Part shown: piece after piece, positions 12,700 through 15,679 of the stretch | How the letters are laid out: each line of letters opens with the position of its first letter | How positions within the stretch are numbered: position 1 is the stretch's first letter | Assembly (NCBI GenBank): GCA_049651845.1 | Contig: JBASCW010000004.1 | Coordinates: forward strand, 1 to 15,679 | Reading direction: 5' to 3' | Length of the DNA stretch: 15,679 bases | From: RBG-16-66-20 sp049651845 | Lineage (GTDB): Bacteria; Pseudomonadota; Gammaproteobacteria; Burkholderiales; SG8-39 | Translations under genes and position numbers: made by a program | Notes under the pieces: model-generated | The model's input: only the letters and a program-made list of their open reading frames with translations | What the model was told of the DNA's origin: nothing | Database searches by the model: none

Positions 12700-13250
12700 C
12701 CGTGCGACCGGGGGCGGAGAAGCTGTTCGCGGAGTTGCGCGTTGCGTTGCTGCATTTCGGTCGATCCCGGTATCCGATTATGCGAGACGAGGTCGAGGAT
12801 CTGGCTGCGGAGTCGCTCGCGGATCTTGTGGAGTATCTGCAAAGGCGATCCGAATCGAAATCGGGCAAGCGGGCGAAGGCTGACGAAGTAGCGCTGCGCA
12901 AAGTGGCGTTCACGATTTTCAAACGTCGCGCAGCGGACGCTTACCGGCGCGGCGCGAAGCGCTGGGCGATGGAATCGCTGGATTCGAGCGTCGAGTCGGT
13001 CGCAGACTCTACGAGACCGACGAATGAGCGGTCGCTGCTGCTGCGCCGGATGCTGCAGGTTTGCGTTGCCGAGCTCGCCGACTTGGGTCGCGAGGATCGA
13101 TTGGCGCTCGCGATCGTGACAGGTTCGCGGCGCGAGGGTGCGGTGGACGCGCGCACCCGGCAGCGGGTGCATCGCTTGCGGCAACGGCTCGCGAGAGCGA
13201 TCCGGCGCGAATTGGGCGAGGATGCGTCAAGGTTGCTGCGCGAGGAATGA
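12696..13250 (+). CDS. Sigma-70/ECF-like factor
   Basis: 184 residues from GTG 12696, overlapping the upstream stop; GTG 12702 and ATG 12780 are other possible starts. Residues about 10-95 resemble sigma region 2: FAELRVALLHFGRSRYPIMRDEVEDLAAESLADLVEYL, then ALRKVAFTIFKRRAADAYRR, with the acidic then basic-aromatic order expected for core binding and -10 recognition. Residues about 115-180 are helical and Arg-rich like region 4 (LADLGREDRLALAIVTGSRREG, then RQRVHRLRQRLARAIRREL). There is no anti-sigma gene beside it. It is followed 12 nt later by the metallophosphoesterase, so the two probably form an operon. The call is moderate: the fold pattern is persuasive but the motifs are divergent, and a sigma-like DNA-binding protein with another role is possible. 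Confidence 0.55.
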   Translation: MTVRPGAEKLFAELRVALLHFGRSRYPIMRDEVEDLAAESLADLVEYLQRRSESKSGKRAKADEVALRKVAFTIFKRRAADAYRRGAKRWAMESLDSSVESVADSTRPTNERSLLLRRMLQVCVAELADLGREDRLALAIVTGSRREGAVDARTRQRVHRLRQRLARAIRRELGEDASRLLREE

Positions 13251-13262
13251 GGGGGAGGGCGC

Positions 13263-14468
13263 ATGACGGACCGGGAAGAGAGCAAGCCCGAGGAGCCGAA
13301 GGCGTTTCTGCATATCGTGCACGTCTCCGACATGCACGTTCGCGACGGCAGCAGCCCGACCGATCTAGCAGCGGAGCGCAAGGTTCAGGCTTGGGTCGCG
13401 CGCCTGCAACTGATCGCTCCGGCCAAGGCCAATTTCGTGCGGCGCCTGTGGGAGGAGGGGCTGGCCGGACACGATCCGGACGCGCACGACCAGTTCTGCG
13501 ATTTCGCGGAATCGTTCGCGAGCGACCCCAGGTTCCGCGGCGTCGAAACCTGGCTGCTCGATACCGGCGACCTGACCACGATGGGCGACGACGGCTCCCT
13601 GGACGCCGCGACGGGCTGGCTCGCCGAGTTCAAGAAGTTGCTGAAGGCGAAGGAACTCTTCCTGCTCTACGGCAACCACGATGCCTGGCCGGAGAAATTT
13701 CCGTTTGGGGCGTCGGCCGGTGAGATAAGACGACATCGTGAGAGGATGCGCGGCGGAAAGTTCGCCGCAAGCTGGCCGCAGGGTCCGCTAAGCGCCGATA
13801 TCCCGAACGCATCGTCGAAGCTGCTGCTCTACGGCGTGAATAGCGCGATCGACGACCGCGAGCTCAATTCGCTGGCGCTGGGCGAAGTGGAGCGCGATCC
13901 GAGTTGGGAAACGGGCGACACAGGTACCGATCAAATGGTTCGGCTCGCCCATGCAGTGGAGAAGGGGTTCCACGACGACGGCAAGACGCGGGATTTCCGG
14001 ATCCTGGCCGTGCATCATCCGGTCCACTATCCGGATCGGCCGAAGCTGTGGATGCACATGCGAAACGATCAGGCGGTGGCGGATGCGCTGATCGGCTTCG
14101 ATGCCAGAGGCCGCGGCAAGCTCGCGCACCTCGTGTTGAGCGGGCATACCCACACGACGTTTCCAGCGCTCGGCGCATTGCCTGGAGCCGCCGGCGGCAC
14201 GACCTACTGGCCCCTGTCAAAGGGCCAGATTCAGTTGATTGCCGGTTCGCTCACGCAGATGCCGCTCGACGAAGACCGGGGCAAGCAGCCGGCGGATCAG
14301 TATGTGCCGCAGCAGTGCCAGATCCTCAGCTTCCTGTCGGAACCGAAGTCGGCCTCGCGAAAGCTGCGCGTGGAGAGGCGGATCGCCGGGCGAATCGGCG
14401 ATCAATGGGGATTTCTCACGCCAGATGGCTCTTCGCGGGACTTCGAGTCGTTTTCGATCGAATTTTGA
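13263..14468 (+). CDS. Calcineurin-like metallophosphoesterase
   Basis: 401 residues from ATG 13263; a G-rich site (GGGGGAGGG) lies directly upstream, 12 nt after the sigma-like gene. All blocks of the two-metal phosphoesterase fold are present in order: D23-x-H25 (VHVSDMHVRDG), G102-D103 (LLDTGDLTTMGD), G-N138-H139-D140 (LLYGNHDAWP), His251-His252 (ILAVHHPVHYP) and G294-H295-T-H297 (VLSGHTHTTFP). There is no signal peptide, so it is presumably cytoplasmic. The substrate cannot be told from sequence; the family includes phosphodiesterases acting on nucleotides, lipids and proteins. Its C-terminal 100 residues beyond the GHTH block (ending FESFSIEF) are a family-specific extension. The 3' end overlaps the convergent gene by 53 bp. 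Confidence 0.88.
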   Translation: MTDREESKPEEPKAFLHIVHVSDMHVRDGSSPTDLAAERKVQAWVARLQLIAPAKANFVRRLWEEGLAGHDPDAHDQFCDFAESFASDPRFRGVETWLLDTGDLTTMGDDGSLDAATGWLAEFKKLLKAKELFLLYGNHDAWPEKFPFGASAGEIRRHRERMRGGKFAASWPQGPLSADIPNASSKLLLYGVNSAIDDRELNSLALGEVERDPSWETGDTGTDQMVRLAHAVEKGFHDDGKTRDFRILAVHHPVHYPDRPKLWMHMRNDQAVADALIGFDARGRGKLAHLVLSGHTHTTFPALGALPGAAGGTTYWPLSKGQIQLIAGSLTQMPLDEDRGKQPADQYVPQQCQILSFLSEPKSASRKLRVERRIAGRIGDQWGFLTPDGSSRDFESFSIEF

Positions 14469-15351
14469 CGGACGCGGCCGGTTTGGTAGAGACAGCAAAG
14501 GTCTTCTCGACGACCACCTGCGCCATAGCCTTGTTTTTCATGAGCGCGGCAATTCGCCGCTTTCGTACCGCAATGGGGCCGCGCCGAATCGATTTCAGCT
14601 TGCTGGCGTACACGCGGTCCATCTTGCCGATCAGGCCGAGAGCAGGCTTGCATTCGACCGTGTAAACGGGCATGCGCACCACGAATTCGCAAATTCCCTG
14701 ACGCAACAATTGTGCGTAGACGGGACTCGGCTCCGGCTGCGGTTGGAAAAATTGCTCGAAGCGCCCGTAGACGCGTTTCGCGAGAGTGGCGCTGACCTTC
14801 CCGGCGATCGGAATCGCAAGATTCGCGATGGCCACGCGATTCAGCAACTGGCTTGCCTCCTCCGTGCCGAGCCAGAAGCGCGAGAAAATGGTCCTGAAAT
14901 TCCGGCTTGCCTTTGTTTCCCGGGACGCGGCGATGGCGTCCAGAACCTCGATACTGGCCCGGTGGCGGGCCACCGCATCCTTGCCCAGGTTGATCCAGAA
15001 TCCAACCACTGCGCGCGCCAGATCCCTGCCGCGGCGATCGAGCCAGGCTTTCTCGTCCGCGGCGCTGCGCGGTGCGGGCTTCTCCTTCAGCGCGTCCGCG
15101 AGCGCCTTCGCGAGGCCGGCGGACGCTTCGTCGACCCGCGTCTTTGCCGCGGGATTCGCGAGCAGATCGGCCAGCGCCGAGGACGCTTCTTCGGCGATCG
15201 CTTCGGCGTTGATGTTGGCCGATTCGCGTCGGACGGCGGATTCGAACACGGCGCGCGCGAGGGGCGCGATCTTGGCGCACTGCTCGTCGATAAATTTGTT
15301 CCGCTCGGCGATGTCCGCAGGGCTGTAGGTAGGAATACGAACTGCTGCCAT
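14416..15351 (-). CDS. Hypothetical protein (311 aa)
   Basis: ATG 15351 is preceded on the minus strand by AAGGAG with 6-nt spacing, a strong ribosome site. The protein is Ala/Lys/Arg-rich and mostly helical: an N-terminal helical region (TYSPADIAERNKFIDEQC, then many Ala/Glu segments to about residue 130), a central part with RNFRTIFSRFWLGTEEASQLLNRV and AIANLAIPIAGKVSATLAKRVYGRFEQFF, then YAQLLRQGICEFVVRMPVY and a very basic tail. I recognise no domain, signal peptide or catalytic motif. It converges on the metallophosphoesterase with a 53-bp overlap, so read-through interference is possible. The codon pattern and the ribosome site argue that it is a real gene; its function is unknown. Confidence 0.75.
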   Translation of the reverse strand: MAAVRIPTYSPADIAERNKFIDEQCAKIAPLARAVFESAVRRESANINAEAIAEEASSALADLLANPAAKTRVDEASAGLAKALADALKEKPAPRSAADEKAWLDRRGRDLARAVVGFWINLGKDAVARHRASIEVLDAIAASRETKASRNFRTIFSRFWLGTEEASQLLNRVAIANLAIPIAGKVSATLAKRVYGRFEQFFQPQPEPSPVYAQLLRQGICEFVVRMPVYTVECKPALGLIGKMDRVYASKLKSIRRGPIAVRKRRIAALMKNKAMAQVVVEKTFAVSTKPAASVKIRSKTTRSPAKSHLA

Positions 15352-15450
15352 AGCGCACTCCTTTTTCGCCAGACAAGGGTATATCGCGATTGGCGCGGTT
15401 TCGTGACGTTCCGTTGCCGCCGCAGAGAAAATTCCAACACAAACAAACAG
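15352..15450 (-). promoter_or_regulatory. Upstream region of the 311-aa gene
   Basis: Read on the minus strand, AAAAAGGAG lies just before the ATG, and a TATACC -10-like box occurs about 30 nt upstream (15387-15392). No clear -35 is visible. The gap is 99 bp from the end of the preceding gene, so the gene may have its own promoter. Confidence 0.35.
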
Positions 15451-15679
15451 TTACTTTGGCACTGACTGGGGCGCTTCGTAGACAAAGCGCCATGCTCGAT
15501 AGGAATCCGCGGAAACCGAGCGTATCGGCTTCGATGTCGCAGTGCTGTGAATGCCCATGATGCCGCCGCCCGGTGCGGGCACGAGTCCCCAGTCGGCCTT
15601 TCCGGTGATCGGATCGGCGTAGACGCGGCGCAGGTAGCGTTGCACCGTGAGGTAACGCTTGTCCTCGAGCAGGTCTTCC
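15451..15679 (-). CDS. Type II secretion pseudopilin-like protein, C-terminal part (partial at window edge)
   Basis: The frame is open to the window edge on the minus strand and ends at TAA 15453-15451, so about 75 C-terminal residues are seen. EDLLEDKRYLTVQRYLRRVYADPITGKADWGLVPAPGGGIMGIHS, followed after a short gap by YRAWRFVYEAP, is the pattern of GspG/pseudopilin-like proteins with a prepilin N-terminus, in which RRxYxDPxTGxxxWGLVxxPxGGIMGVxS is a hallmark. Such proteins form the short pseudopilus of type II secretion or a related fibre. The start and the prepilin peptidase site are outside the window, and a GTG at 15643-15645 is only an internal codon. Same strand and direction as the 311-aa gene, with a 99-bp gap. 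Confidence 0.78.
   Translation of the reverse strand, partial: EDLLEDKRYLTVQRYLRRVYADPITGKADWGLVPAPGGGIMGIHSTATSKPIRSVSADSYRAWRFVYEAPQSVPK

Noticed and set aside
12611..12883. ATG frame overlapping the start of the sigma-like gene
   Set aside because: Out of frame with the better protein, Arg/Gly-rich, no motif.
14402..15493. 363-codon minus-strand frame overlapping the 311-residue protein
   Set aside because: Same strand in another frame; Arg/Gly-rich, whereas the 311-residue frame has a strong ribosome site and normal composition.

Overview
The window is high-GC Gram-negative proteobacterial DNA. The style of the split SpvB-like/RHS genes, the ORF6N and primase genes and a type II secretion pseudopilin-like gene fit a beta- or gammaproteobacterium; the sequence gives no firmer placement. 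About two thirds of it (1-12445) is a polymorphic-toxin locus with what looks like a plasmid-like integrative element lodged inside it. The rest (from about 12590) looks like resident chromosome.

Layout. (i) 1-453 is the 3' end of an SpvB/TcaC-like gene. (ii) 466-4111 is a secreted RHS/YD-repeat protein with a Sec signal peptide, the RHS core and a variable C-terminal tip (CT1). It is broken as written by a net +1 frameshift near 1366. (iii) 4125-4361 is a small membrane protein placed where the cognate immunity gene normally sits, followed by a hairpin terminator. (iv) 4418-5352, on the minus strand, holds an XRE regulator and an ORF6N protein. Divergent from them lies a tight operon: a 1052-residue CHC2/Toprim/P-loop primase-helicase (5470-8628), a complete-looking XerC/D-type tyrosine recombinase (8633-9727) and a 66-residue ORF overlapping it by ATGA (9724-9924). 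(v) 9925-11083 has no convincing gene but is packed with strong hairpins. Its centre is a pair of diverged structured repeats of about 240-250 bp in inverted orientation (10083-10334 and 10498-10738), with base changes that preserve pairing in the stems. (vi) 11089-12132 is an orphan RHS tip: about 45 residues of RHS core joined to a different C-terminal domain (CT2), followed by a small lipoprotein-like putative immunity gene (12143-12445). This part is visibly AT-richer. (vii) 12589-12699 is the tail of a gene whose front is missing. It overlaps a sigma-factor-like gene, which is followed by a calcineurin-type metallophosphoesterase. A convergent 311-residue protein of unknown function comes next, and then the C-terminus of a pseudopilin-like protein that runs off the window.

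How it fits together. The RHS core around HMNGRIYDPVLARFMTADPF occurs twice (2979 onward and 11084 onward), with a 25-nt exact direct repeat in the same codon phase. Recombination there would remove CT1, its immunity candidate and the whole primase/recombinase element, and would fuse the core in frame to CT2, which is the RHS tip-displacement arrangement. The most unusual object is the large inverted, structured non-coding region beside the primase and recombinase. It could be a two-strand priming origin, a folded recombination substrate, or a non-coding RNA. That assignment is inference; the repeats, their inversion and the compensatory changes can be read directly.
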